Positions 1-7,676 of a stretch of 13,458 nt of DNA are shown one piece after another. Position 1 is the stretch's first letter. Each line of letters starts with the position of its first letter. A model generated the notes under the pieces. The model searched no databases. It saw only the letters and a list, made by a program, of their open reading frames with translations, and was not told the DNA's origin. A program made the position numbers and the translations under genes. The stretch comes from an uncultured Prevotellaceae bacterium (lineage in GTDB: Bacteria; Bacteroidota; Bacteroidia; Bacteroidales; Muribaculaceae), in assembly GCA_900556245.1 (NCBI GenBank), contig USOC01000006.1, positions 1-13,458 on the forward strand, in the 5' to 3' direction.

Positions 1-190
1 ACTATGTCTATTAAATCTTGCCACACATACTCGAATCTACTACTTTTTATTCCTGTATGTTTTTCTTCTACCTCTAAGAAATTCACTTTTTTTATAAAAT
101 CTTTTAATAGTCTTAATGTTTCTAATTGTTCATCTTGGTTAGTTTGTGCTAAAGCTTTTTCTAATATCGATATCATTTGTTTTTTTCCAT
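1..190 (-). CDS. Unrecognised AT-rich protein, 5' part only (cut by left edge)
   Basis: The minus strand reads open from an ATG at 190 to the window edge, 63 codons without a stop. It begins MEKKQMISILEKALAQTNQD, is rich in Lys, Glu and Leu, and its first 35 residues look helical. An in-frame TGA lies two codons upstream (194-196), so the start is the ATG at 190 or the one at 175. A hand count gives 50 G+C in 190 bases (26%), against about 50% in the neighbouring tolC. Codons are strongly A/T-ended (TTA, ATA, AAA, AGA), unlike the rest of the window. It is divergent from tolC with only 27 bases between the start codons. I do not recognise the family. Composition and position suggest horizontally acquired DNA whose main body lies off the left edge. 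The plus-strand reading of the same bases is Phe/Ser/Cys-rich and looks like a shadow. Confidence 0.6.
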
Positions 191-217
191 AATTCAGTTT
201 AACATCTGGATATTTAA

Positions 218-1552
218 ATGAAAAAAATATTCCTATACGTATTGTTGATGGCTGCACTCCCGGCTGCCGCTCAAACGAAGCTGTCGCTCAACGAATGCAT
301 CAATCTTGCAAAAGAAAACAACAAGTCAATCCGTGCGGCCGAATACGGGCTGCAAGCAGCCTCCCTGGGCGTAAAGACCACCAAAGGTTTGTTTTTCCCT
401 TCGGTTGAGCTTTCCGGCAGTTTCTTCTATACGGATGCCAAGGGCAGTCTCGACGTGGCGGGCGGCAATCTGCCGGCATTCGGCCCTGCCGGCAACATCA
501 TCGGCTCTGCTTACTTTCCCGGACTCAACCTTGGTTATGACATCAATGCAGTCTACAGCGCAAATATAATTCTCAGACAACCGATATTCATGGGCGGAAA
601 AATCCGCGCGGGCTACGAAATGTCGAAAAGCGGCCGGCAGCTGGCTTTTCAGAATCGGAGGCTGACGGAATCGGAAGTGATTGTCGAAACTTCGCGCGCT
701 TACGCCGGACTGGTAAGAGCCAACGAGATGCACCGTGTAGCGGAGGCATACCATAAATTACTGTCGGAGCTGATGCGTAATGTGGAAAGCGCCAAGAAGC
801 ACGGCTTGAAACCGCAAAACGACGTACTGAAAGTAAAAGTGAAGCTCAACGAAAGTCTGCTCAACCTGAAAAAGACTGACAACGCCAGCCGATTGGCCGC
901 AATGAACCTTTGTCACTACATCGGCCGTCCGTTATCAGAAAGGATAGCTACTGTTGACTCTCTGCCGGACATCTCCGGTTCTGGAAATGAGAGAACCGAC
1001 ATCATGGCGCGACCGGAATATGCCATGCTTCAGGAACAATGCGCCATTGCCGCCAGACAAGTTCAGACTGCACGAAGCGAATATCTTCCGCAAATCGGAC
1101 TGTTCGGACAATACGGTTATGCGAACGGCATCGACTTCAACGGAAGCCGGCTTCTTGACGACTGGAGCTTTATGGTCGGACTGCAAGTGTCAATCCCCTT
1201 ATTCGACTGCGGTCACAAAATCAACAAAATCAAGACAGCCAAGGCTAAACGAATGCAGTTGGAAGCTGAACGCGAAAACACAGTGGAATTGCTGACGCTG
1301 GAAATGACGCAAACGCGCAACAATCTCGAAGAGGCGCAGCTCGAACTTGAACTGGCCGATTTGTCGGTCACGTCAGCCGACGAAAACCTCCGCATGAGCC
1401 AACGGCAATATGAGGCCGGAATGGAAACACTCACCGACCTGCTCGAAGCCCAGGCTCTTTGGCAACAAGCGCGACAAACGCAAGTAGACGCACGGGTCAA
1501 TTGCTATCTCCAGTGGCTTGAATTCCGTAAAGCAACCGGACAAATCAACTGA
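218..1552 (+). CDS. TolC-family outer-membrane efflux protein
   Basis: The 444-residue product is the outer-membrane channel of a tripartite efflux pump or type I secretion system; family members form trimers linking an inner-membrane pump to the exterior. It starts with a signal peptide (MKKIFLYVLLMAALPAAAQ, cleavage near residue 19). The usual opening LSLNECINLAKENNKSIRAA follows, then two repeats of the outer-membrane efflux (OEP) domain at roughly 22-215 and 240-440, with long Ala/Glu/Leu-rich helices (about 345-430). The second repeat has the typical YEAGMETLTDLLEAQ stretch near 400. Length is normal for the family (about 400-480). No RND, ABC or MFS pump and no membrane-fusion protein lies downstream; a hairpin follows at 1581-1613. 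A partner could only be upstream, where an AT-rich divergent gene now sits. The ATG at 218 is chosen because it gives the complete signal peptide. Substrate cannot be predicted. Confidence 0.9.
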   Translation: MKKIFLYVLLMAALPAAAQTKLSLNECINLAKENNKSIRAAEYGLQAASLGVKTTKGLFFPSVELSGSFFYTDAKGSLDVAGGNLPAFGPAGNIIGSAYFPGLNLGYDINAVYSANIILRQPIFMGGKIRAGYEMSKSGRQLAFQNRRLTESEVIVETSRAYAGLVRANEMHRVAEAYHKLLSELMRNVESAKKHGLKPQNDVLKVKVKLNESLLNLKKTDNASRLAAMNLCHYIGRPLSERIATVDSLPDISGSGNERTDIMARPEYAMLQEQCAIAARQVQTARSEYLPQIGLFGQYGYANGIDFNGSRLLDDWSFMVGLQVSIPLFDCGHKINKIKTAKAKRMQLEAERENTVELLTLEMTQTRNNLEEAQLELELADLSVTSADENLRMSQRQYEAGMETLTDLLEAQALWQQARQTQVDARVNCYLQWLEFRKATGQIN

Positions 1553-1580
1553 TTTTTCCGAACGGAATCAAACAAATTAA

Positions 1581-1613
1581 AGACAGGCGGCACCACAATG
1601 ATGCCGCCTGTCT
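1581..1613. terminator. Hairpin between convergent tolC and secreted-protein genes
   Basis: A perfect 12-bp stem (AGACAGGCGGCA at 1581-1592 with TGCCGCCTGTCT at 1602-1613) encloses a 9-base loop. It lies 28 bases after the tolC stop and 26 bases after the stop of the minus-strand gene, so it can end both. The flank is T-rich on the minus-strand side (TTAATTTGTTTG) and weak on the plus side, so it should work better for the minus-strand gene. Confidence 0.75.
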
Positions 1614-1639
1614 CCTTCATAGTGACTATGTTCGCGATT

Positions 1640-4522
1640 TTATCGCTTCACGACCTTTGTGATTTGGCTTCCGCCATCTGACAAGGTAATTCTGACAAGG
1701 TAAACGCCGGAAGGCAATCCGCTCATATCAAGCGACTCGACAGCTCCGGCAGACACCACCGGACGTCCCATAAAATCCGACACCACCACAGACGAAACAT
1801 CTCCGGCAAAACGCAACACGTCAGTCACCGGATTCGGATAGACTTTCACCCGGCTCCCCACTTCTACTGTTTGAACTCCGCCTTGTGCGTCTGTGAAGAG
1901 AAGTTTTGTGACCGGCCAAATCGTACCGCCGGAATACCCGAGAGGAACCGCATCGGGATCCATCGGTTGTGCAGATGTGGAGGAATAAAATCGCGACCGC
2001 TGCGGATCTTCTTTTGAGCCATAGGTCCCTGCATAAGCGATATCATACGAAGTGGCTCCTTCTTTCTTTTTATAAATCAAGACAACAAGCGTTCCTCCCC
2101 GATAGGTATATGGAGTATGCAATTGAAACGTCAGTTCGGAATCTCCCACTTTCACATCAACATTTCCATCAAACACTAAAGTCAAATCCTTTGAGGGAAT
2201 AGATGTCTCTGACAAATCGGACATATCAGTCTCTCCAACCCAAATCCTAACAGGCACATCCGCATAGTTTGTCCCAACTTGAAGCAAGTCATAGCTGATA
2301 GTTTTCAGCAGTCCTTCCGAAAGGTTGATTTCATTCGAATAGTAGAGCACCTCGGTCAGCGACTCTTCCATCATAAACGACACCGGAGACACGCTCACTT
2401 CGCCGGCGTTAGTGCCAATTTCAACAAAGCGACTGTCTGCGTCCAAAATTGTAATCGGCAGAGCGCTTGTCATATTGTTGGCCACATCTTCGTCTGAAGC
2501 AAATACAACTTCAGCTGTCAGCGTCATATCGCCGGCCTGCGACAATTGCATCTTCACTTCGACCGTACCCGCTTGCATGGTAGACAAAGCGACTCCGGGA
2601 GCCTATCCAACCACTGTTCCGGCTGCATCCTTCAACTGCACTTTATAGTCCGCCGATTCGACCGCCGCCGTTCCTTTATTCACAACTTCTACAGAATAAG
2701 CCTCCTCTGCACCCTCCGACGGGAAACGATTCCCCGTCAAGCGAATCGCAGCAAGATCATAAGCCTTTTTCTTGACGACTGTCACTTCTGCCTCCCAACC
2801 TTCATAACGCATCATGATATCTGAGAAAAATTCGAACGTTAAGGCTCCGTCTACACTCGACGACTCCAGTGCTACCAAATCCGACGGAACGGCCATAGCC
2901 GCATATTGTCCAATCTTAGGCGCTGATGTGCCAATGCCGTTATAAACAGCCAGATAATCTCCATAAGTATCCAAATCAAACGCTTTAAACGCAACAGTCA
3001 CCTTTCCATCCGAATCTTTCGGCTTAAGGGTCAGCACTTCATGAATGGAATTGGAATACGACGCATTAGGACCCGCATCATCATAAAAATGATAGACCTT
3101 TCCCGACTCAAGACTTATTTCGCCTGTAGTCATCACAATCCAATCGGCAGGCTTCACCAGCACAGGGATTGCCTCAGACGGCAACCCGTCTCCAACATTA
3201 TTCACGGCGTAGACAGAATAACTGAATTTTCCGAAACCGGGCTTGTCGGTATAGCTTGTCGCCTGCGGGTCTACAATGTCAATCTTCTGAATCGCCGAAC
3301 CCGAATGACGCTGTACAACATACTTGATGACAGATGCCGGATCGTAGTCACCTCCATACATGCCTCCTTCCGGAGCAGTCCATGTCAGTTCTGCACTATT
3401 GTCACCGGCAACAACTTTAAAATTTCCGACTGCCGCAGGTGCATTTTTCCCGACTACAATTTCAAGGTCGTCAGTCTCTACGCCCCCTTTTCCCTTACCA
3501 TTCACAGGAACAATGCGATAGGTCTGCATTCCGTCGGCCACTCCCGCATCATCAAATTGCATCGCATTGCCGATGCCTAATCCTTCTGTAAGAGTCTTGA
3601 GAAGACTTCCATTCCGATAAATCTCCACTGCGGACAACTCTGCCAAAGGTTTGCCTTGCGCATCCGTCGACGGGTTTTTCCAAGTCAGCGTCACAACGTT
3701 GCCCGTCGACGAAGCCTTTCGATCCGTCACGCGGTCAGGCGCACCCTTTGCAACATGGATATAAGGAATGACAATCCCGGCAAGGCTGTCGTCGCCCGAC
3801 TCTCCGATACCTCCGACCAAAGTTGCCTGTCCGGTCGAAGTATTTACCGTGTAAAGTTTGTAGTCGCCACAGTTAGCCCAATAAAGCACTCCCGTATTAC
3901 GATCAAAATCCATACTCTGCGTAAAAGCGGCATTGACTCCGGTAAAGCCAATCAATGAACAAGCTGCCGTCGACTTGTCAATCTCATAAAGATTGTCGTT
4001 GGTAGCTATACCAAATAGCTTTCCCTGCAAATCACAAGCCAACGCAAGCATACTGATGTCTTCTTCTGCCGTTTTAAACACCCCGATTTTAACAGTCTCT
4101 CCCGTCTCCAAGTCAATCGACATCAAATCACTTGCGCCGGAACGGATTCCGTAGACTTTCCCGGAAGTGTAATCATACGTCATCTCCACCAGATGCTGTC
4201 CGGCAGCTGCCACAAGCGTTCGATCTCCGGTGTCCATATCAATCGTATACAGGCCTTCAAGCGAAGTCTGGGTACCGGGTTTGGTCACTTGCGCATACCA
4301 TTTGTAATTGAAATAAGTCGCCGCATAGACTGCTCCCATTTTAGTCTGGTCGGCAATCAACTCCACTTCGCCCGGTTTGTCGGCGGAAAACCGAACCGGA
4401 CCTTTCTTGCAAAAATCAGGATTACTCTGCTGCCAATTCCGATAGCCATAGACAGTCGGTTGTGCTTGCGCTGTAAAAGCCAGCAAAATCATCACCCAAA
4501 ATAAAACGTAGATTTTTTTCAT
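1640..4522 (-). pseudogene. Secreted propeller/Fn3/CUB/CARDB protein with T9SS sorting tail, interrupted by in-frame TAG
   Basis: One reading frame of 960 codons is broken only by a TAG at 2603-2605 (codon 640). Both sides are in the same frame, so this is a nonsense codon, not a frameshift. The start is the ATG at 4522, giving the signal peptide MKKIYVLFWVMILLAFTAQA; an upstream extension to 4603 is AT-rich leader. Domains by eye: a beta-propeller-like region with repeated Tyr-x-Ile-Asp-x-x-Thr-Gly units (about 60-255), two fibronectin type III-like domains (about 262-358 and 361-457), a CUB-like domain (about 465-583), a CARDB-like domain from about 587 that contains the TAG, a beta-rich region, and a Por/T9SS type A sorting domain in the last 75 residues (KVYPNPVTDVLRF to ITKVVKR). 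Termination at the TAG would leave a 639-residue product without the sorting tail. The remaining 320 codons could restart only from TTG 2587 or ATG 2578, without a signal peptide. Substrate or ligand unknown. Confidence 0.8.
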
Positions 4523-4571
4523 AGGAATAAAGATTAATAAGTTAAACACCCAGAATATAAAGTATATATCA

Positions 4572-4579
4572 CAAATATA
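4572..4579 (-). promoter_or_regulatory. -7 box for the secreted-protein gene
   Basis: On the minus strand these bases read TATATTTG, an exact match to the Bacteroidota -7 consensus TAnnTTTG. It lies about 50 bases upstream of the ATG at 4522 and implies a leader of roughly 40 bases. No convincing -33 TTG is seen 19-21 bases upstream in this very AT-rich stretch, so the assignment rests on the -7 box and its position. Confidence 0.5.
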
Positions 4580-4685
4580 GATAATCTTTTTATATTTAAT
4601 CATATTTTTGAATATTTTTATATCAAATCCGCATATTCACAAATATCCTTCAATCTGTGGTTACGCTGTCCTAAATCCGCATTGC

Positions 4686-4717
4686 TTTGCTATTGCCCTC
4701 GATTTGCACTAACTTTG
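4686..4717 (+). promoter_or_regulatory. Promoter of the EamA transporter gene
   Basis: A -33 TTTG (4686-4689) and a -7 TAACTTTG (4710-4717) are separated by 20 bases, which fits the Bacteroidota housekeeping promoter fully. Transcription should begin near 4724, about 20 bases before the ATG at 4745. This also rules out a translation start at the upstream TTG codon at 4682. Confidence 0.85.
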
Positions 4718-4744
4718 CCTGCCAAAAATCTAGCAACAATCGAA

Positions 4745-5662
4745 ATGTGGCTTTCTCTCGCTTTTCTCTCGGCAGCGATGCTGGGATTCTACGACGTTTT
4801 CAAAAAATATTCCCTTCGCAATAACGCGGTGCTTCCCGTGTTGTTTTTCAACACATTGTTCAGTGCATTGCTGTTTGTGCCGGTTTTCATATTGTCGGAT
4901 ATTGGAATTACCGACAACTCCCACCCGCTTTACATTGCGCCATGGGTTTGGGACGAACAGCTGTTTATCCTCGCAAAAGCAGTCATCGTACTCTCCTCGT
5001 GGATTTTCGGCTACTTTGCCATCAAGCACCTACCCATTACAATCGTAGGGCCGGTCAACGCCACCCGCCCGGTTCTGACCCTGACGGGTGCCATGCTGGT
5101 GTTCGGCGAATCGCTTAACCTCTGGCAATGGGCAGGAGTGACGCTTGCGATTGTCTCATTCTACCTGCTAAGCAAAAGTGGCAAAAAAGAAGGCATACGC
5201 TTCGCCCACAACCGCTGGATCTATTTTCTCGTTGCGGCCGCACTCATCGGCGCATGCAGCGGACTTTACGACAAGTTTCTGATGGCTCCTGCCGAAAATG
5301 GGGGAATAGCGTTACACCGTCTGACAGTTCAGGCATGGCACAACATATACCAATGCGGAATCATGGCAATCATCCTGCTCGTGCTATGGTTGCCACGACG
5401 CAGCTCCACCACCCCTTTTCGCTGGACCTGGGCCATTCCGATGATTTCCGTTTTCATCACTTTCGCCGATTTCGTCTACTTTCAGGCACTGAGCGAACCG
5501 GAAGCCATGGTATCGATTGTGTCGATGGTACGCCGAGGCAGTGTCATCGTGTCATTCTGTTTCGGAGCCATGATTTTCCATGAAAAAAATCTTCGTGCGA
5601 AAGCATTCGACCTGCTCTTGGTAGCAGCCGGACTGTTCTGTCTTTGGATGGGTGGACAATAA
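4745..5662 (+). CDS. EamA/DMT-family inner-membrane transporter
   Basis: This 305-residue hydrophobic protein has about ten predicted membrane helices in two five-helix halves, the layout of EamA-type drug/metabolite transporters. It starts MWLSLAFLSAAMLGFYDVFK. The first half ends near a Lys-rich loop (SKSGKKEGIRFAHNR) and the second starts at WIYFLVAAALIGACSGLYDK. Motifs typical of the family include the PITIVGPVNATRPVLTLTGA stretch at the end of helix 4, followed by VFGESLNLWQWAGVTLAIVS, and in the second half a matching SMVRRGSVIVSF and IFHEKNLRAKAFDLLLVAAG. The open frame extends upstream to 4682, but the promoter at 4686-4717 sets the start at 4745. It is transcribed alone. The family exports amino acids, nucleotides, sugars or drugs; the substrate here is unknown. 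Confidence 0.88.
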   Translation: MWLSLAFLSAAMLGFYDVFKKYSLRNNAVLPVLFFNTLFSALLFVPVFILSDIGITDNSHPLYIAPWVWDEQLFILAKAVIVLSSWIFGYFAIKHLPITIVGPVNATRPVLTLTGAMLVFGESLNLWQWAGVTLAIVSFYLLSKSGKKEGIRFAHNRWIYFLVAAALIGACSGLYDKFLMAPAENGGIALHRLTVQAWHNIYQCGIMAIILLVLWLPRRSSTTPFRWTWAIPMISVFITFADFVYFQALSEPEAMVSIVSMVRRGSVIVSFCFGAMIFHEKNLRAKAFDLLLVAAGLFCLWMGGQ

Positions 5663-5681
5663 AAATTATCTCACAGACCTA

Positions 5682-5712
5682 TTGCATATTACAAAAATTG
5701 TAGATAACTTTG
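5682..5712 (+). promoter_or_regulatory. Promoter of rplS
   Basis: A -33 TTG (5682-5684) is followed after 20 bases by the -7 box TAACTTTG (5705-5712), an ideal Bacteroidota promoter. Transcription should start near 5719, leaving a leader of about 70 bases before the rplS ATG at 5792. Confidence 0.85.
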
Positions 5713-5714
5713 CA

Positions 5715-5751
5715 CCACTTTTCGTAATCTCTGACAAGACAAGTGGCTTGT
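5715..5751 (+). promoter_or_regulatory. Possible foldable leader of rplS
   Basis: Two mutually exclusive pairings are visible. CCACTT (5715-5720) pairs with AAGTGG (5741-5746). ACAAG (5739-5743, or 5734-5738) pairs with CTTGT (5747-5751). The first pairing uses bases needed by the second, as expected for a switchable leader. The stems are short (5-6 bp) and may be chance. Autoregulation by bL19 is only a guess, and the predicted transcript start may cut into the first arm. Confidence 0.25.
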
Positions 5752-5791
5752 GAATATTGCGACAACTATTAACTAATTAATTCATAAGAAA

Positions 5792-6148
5792 ATGGACTTG
5801 ATTAAAGTTGCCGAAGAGGCATTTGCTACAGGCAAGCAACATCCGGAGTTCGGACCGGGCGACACTATCACAGTGGCATACCGAATCAAAGAAGGAAACA
5901 AGGAACGTATCCAGCAATACCGCGGTGTGGTTATCCGCATCTCCGGCGAAGGCTCCAAGAAGCGTTTCACTGTTCGCAAAATGAGCGACAACATCGGCGT
6001 TGAGCGTATCTTCCCGATTGAGTCTCCGTTTATCGACAGCATCACTGTAAACAAATACGGTAAAGTTCGCCGTGCAAAATTGTACTACTTGCGCAATCTT
6101 ACCGGCAAGAAAGCCGGCATCAAAGAACGCCGCGTCAACACGAAGTAA
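5792..6148 (+). CDS. rplS: 50S ribosomal protein bL19
   Basis: The 118-residue protein is bL19, which sits at the interface of the 30S and 50S subunits. Family hallmarks are all present: [20 protein letters not shown] near residues 23-42, the [20 protein letters not shown] segment, [19 protein letters not shown], and the basic C-terminal tail [20 protein letters not shown]. Length is normal (about 115-120). It is transcribed alone, with its own promoter and a terminator right after it, rather than within an rpsP-rimM-trmD-rplS operon as in Proteobacteria. The ATG at 5792 begins [20 protein letters not shown], which matches the usual N-terminus. High expression is expected for a ribosomal protein. 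Confidence 0.98.
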   Translation: MDLIKVAEEAFATGKQHPEFGPGDTITVAYRIKEGNKERIQQYRGVVIRISGEGSKKRFTVRKMSDNIGVERIFPIESPFIDSITVNKYGKVRRAKLYYLRNLTGKKAGIKERRVNTK

Positions 6149-6170
6149 TTCTGACGACTCAATTCGTTCA

Positions 6171-6218
6171 AAAACAACAGACAGGATATGCACAATCGCA
6201 TATCCTGTCTGTTGTTTT
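6171..6218 (+). terminator. Strong terminator after rplS
   Basis: A perfect 21-bp inverted repeat (left arm 6171-6191, right arm 6198-6218) encloses a 6-base loop, ACAATC. The right arm ends in GTTGTTTT, so the outer A:U pairs supply the U-tract; the core stem is CAGACAGGATATGC with its complement. It starts 22 bases after the rplS stop. The symmetry means it could also stop minus-strand transcription. Confidence 0.85.
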
Positions 6219-6300
6219 ATACACCGGCTACCTCCCCGGAATCTTTTCCAATGCAAACACGTAAACTTTATGGCCTAAAAAAATATAAAATGTAAAATTA

Positions 6301-6335
6301 TTGCACCGGAATGTTAATATTAATCCGTATATTCG
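6301..6335 (+). promoter_or_regulatory. Weak candidate promoter of the 5'-nucleotidase/GH3 operon
   Basis: A TTG (6301-6303) and TATATTCG (6328-6335, one mismatch to TAnnTTTG) are 24 bases apart, longer than the usual 19-21. It is the best match in the AT-rich gap before the ATG at 6357 and would give a leader of about 15 bases. Because the strong rplS terminator lies just upstream, some promoter is expected here. Confidence 0.35.
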
Positions 6336-6356
6336 TGTGCTAAAATACAATCCTAT

Positions 6357-7670
6357 ATGAAACTGACAAAATTAATGGCTTCGGCCATTCTTCTTTTCTC
6401 AATACCCTATGCGTCAGCCGACCGTCTGGTCATTATGCACACCAATGACGTGCACGGCAACGTCCGCCCCGACCGGCCGAAGGACCGAGGCGGAATGCTA
6501 CGCGCAAAAGTGGCCATCGACAGCATTCGCCGGGCCGAAGAGCATACGCTATTCGGAGGCCGTGTGGAATATGAAATGATTAACCGTATGGGATATGAGA
6601 TAACGTCTATCGGCAACCACGAATTTGACAACGGACTCGACTCGCTGCAGCGCAACTACAGCATTCTGAAAGCCGCCGTCGTCAACGCCAATTATGACTT
6701 CTCAGACACCCCTCTCGAAGGACGCATTCAGCCGTATGCCATCCGCGAATACGACGGCAAACGGATTGCCGTAATCGGGGTCGGAGCATCTCCAGAAGGA
6801 CTGATTGTGGACAAAAACTTTGAAGGCGTTGGTTATAAACACCCTTACCGGATTGCCGACAACATTGCCGCACGCCTGAAAGCCAACCGACAAGCTGATT
6901 ACGCCATCGTTCTTTCGCACATCGGATACAGCGCCGACACGCCATCGCTTCCATGCGACACGGCCATGGCAAAAGCCACCTCTCACATCGATCTGATTGT
7001 TGGCGGGCATTCACACACGGAAATCAATCCCCAGAAGGGCAATATCAAACATATATTTACCAATGCCGCAGGCAAACAGGTTCTGGTCGCCCAAACCGGC
7101 TCACAAGGAGCCTCAATCGGGAAAATCACCCTCGATCTCGACAATCCGGAACGCATCCCTGACTATGAACTGATACCCGTCGACAACCGTTACGACTCCC
7201 GAATCGACCCCGAGACAGAGCTCTGGCTAAAACCCTACGATGCAGCCGTAGATGCCCTGATGCCGAAAGGTCAGGTTTCGTATGGCAACGTGATGCCCAT
7301 CGTGCCTTTTGAAAACTCTGTTCTTGTCGTGGAAATGGACGGCAAAAACCTACAGAGCTGTCTTGATGAAGTTGTTGCTACCGGAGGGCAAGCTGTCAGC
7401 AAGCAGCTGAGTTTCGCCGCCGACAAAGGGAAAGCCGCCGACGTGCGCATCAACGGAAAGCCCCTCAATCCGAACGCCACTTATCGCATAGCGACAATAG
7501 ACTTCGTTGCAAACGGCGGCGACCACCTCGCATCATTCCGAAACGCTAAAGTCATCGCAAAAAGCGATTCATTCATGAAAATGGACTTCATCAATCTGCT
7601 CAAGAAGAAAGCTCAAAAAGGAGAAAAAATCAAAGCGGACAAAACAGAAAGAATCTACCATAAAAATTAA
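6357..7670 (+). CDS. UshA-like metallophosphatase/5'-nucleotidase lacking two expected segments
   Basis: This 437-residue exported protein has a signal peptide (residues 1 to about 21) and a calcineurin-like metallophosphatase domain joined to part of a 5'-nucleotidase C-terminal domain. Visible metal and active-site motifs are HTNDVHG (Asp31, His33), GNHEFDNG (Asn87, His88), LSHIG (His188) and GGHSHTE (His218, His220). Two expected blocks are absent. The GD motif, whose Asp bridges both metals, should fall between EEHTL (about 61-65) and FGGRVEYE (about 66-73). The first half of the C-terminal domain, with its NxGG(I/L)R substrate-binding motif, should fall between AAVDALM (296-302) and PKGQVSYG (303-310). 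The end of that domain (VPFENS, YRIATIDFVANGGDHL) is present. UshA-type proteins are about 520-550 residues. The family splits nucleotides or UDP-sugars in the periplasm; activity here is doubtful. The gene is in an operon with the GH3 gene, with a 6-base gap. Confidence 0.85.
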   Translation: MKLTKLMASAILLFSIPYASADRLVIMHTNDVHGNVRPDRPKDRGGMLRAKVAIDSIRRAEEHTLFGGRVEYEMINRMGYEITSIGNHEFDNGLDSLQRNYSILKAAVVNANYDFSDTPLEGRIQPYAIREYDGKRIAVIGVGASPEGLIVDKNFEGVGYKHPYRIADNIAARLKANRQADYAIVLSHIGYSADTPSLPCDTAMAKATSHIDLIVGGHSHTEINPQKGNIKHIFTNAAGKQVLVAQTGSQGASIGKITLDLDNPERIPDYELIPVDNRYDSRIDPETELWLKPYDAAVDALMPKGQVSYGNVMPIVPFENSVLVVEMDGKNLQSCLDEVVATGGQAVSKQLSFAADKGKAADVRINGKPLNPNATYRIATIDFVANGGDHLASFRNAKVIAKSDSFMKMDFINLLKKKAQKGEKIKADKTERIYHKN

Positions 7671-7676
7671 TACATA

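Noticed and set aside
4..192. Plus-strand reading frame of 62 codons at the left edge
   Set aside because: It is Phe/Ser/Cys-rich and hydrophobic without order, while the minus strand of the same bases gives a charged, helical, open-ended protein. It is read as the shadow of the minus-strand gene.
1640..2587. Separate gene for the 315-residue downstream part of the secreted protein
   Set aside because: It is in the same frame as the upstream part, begins inside a CARDB-like domain, and has no signal peptide or ATG at its first codon. One interrupted gene explains it better.
2603..2605. Pyrrolysine insertion at the in-frame TAG
   Set aside because: Pyrrolysine is essentially limited to certain archaea and a few bacteria with pyl genes, and the protein is not a methylamine methyltransferase. 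A nonsense mutation or suppression is far likelier.
4523..4603. 27-codon upstream extension of the secreted-protein frame
   Set aside because: The extension is AT-rich, overlaps the -7 box at 4572-4579 and would place the signal peptide internally. The ATG at 4522 starts a complete signal peptide.
4682..4744. TTG-initiated extension of the EamA transporter
   Set aside because: The promoter (4686-4717) lies inside it, so it would not be transcribed. The ATG at 4745 is the first hydrophobic helix start.
6171..6218. Perfect 21-bp inverted repeat as an invertible-element or transposon end
   Set aside because: The arms are separated by only 6 bases and lie 22 bases after the rplS stop, with a T-rich end. 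An intrinsic terminator explains it.
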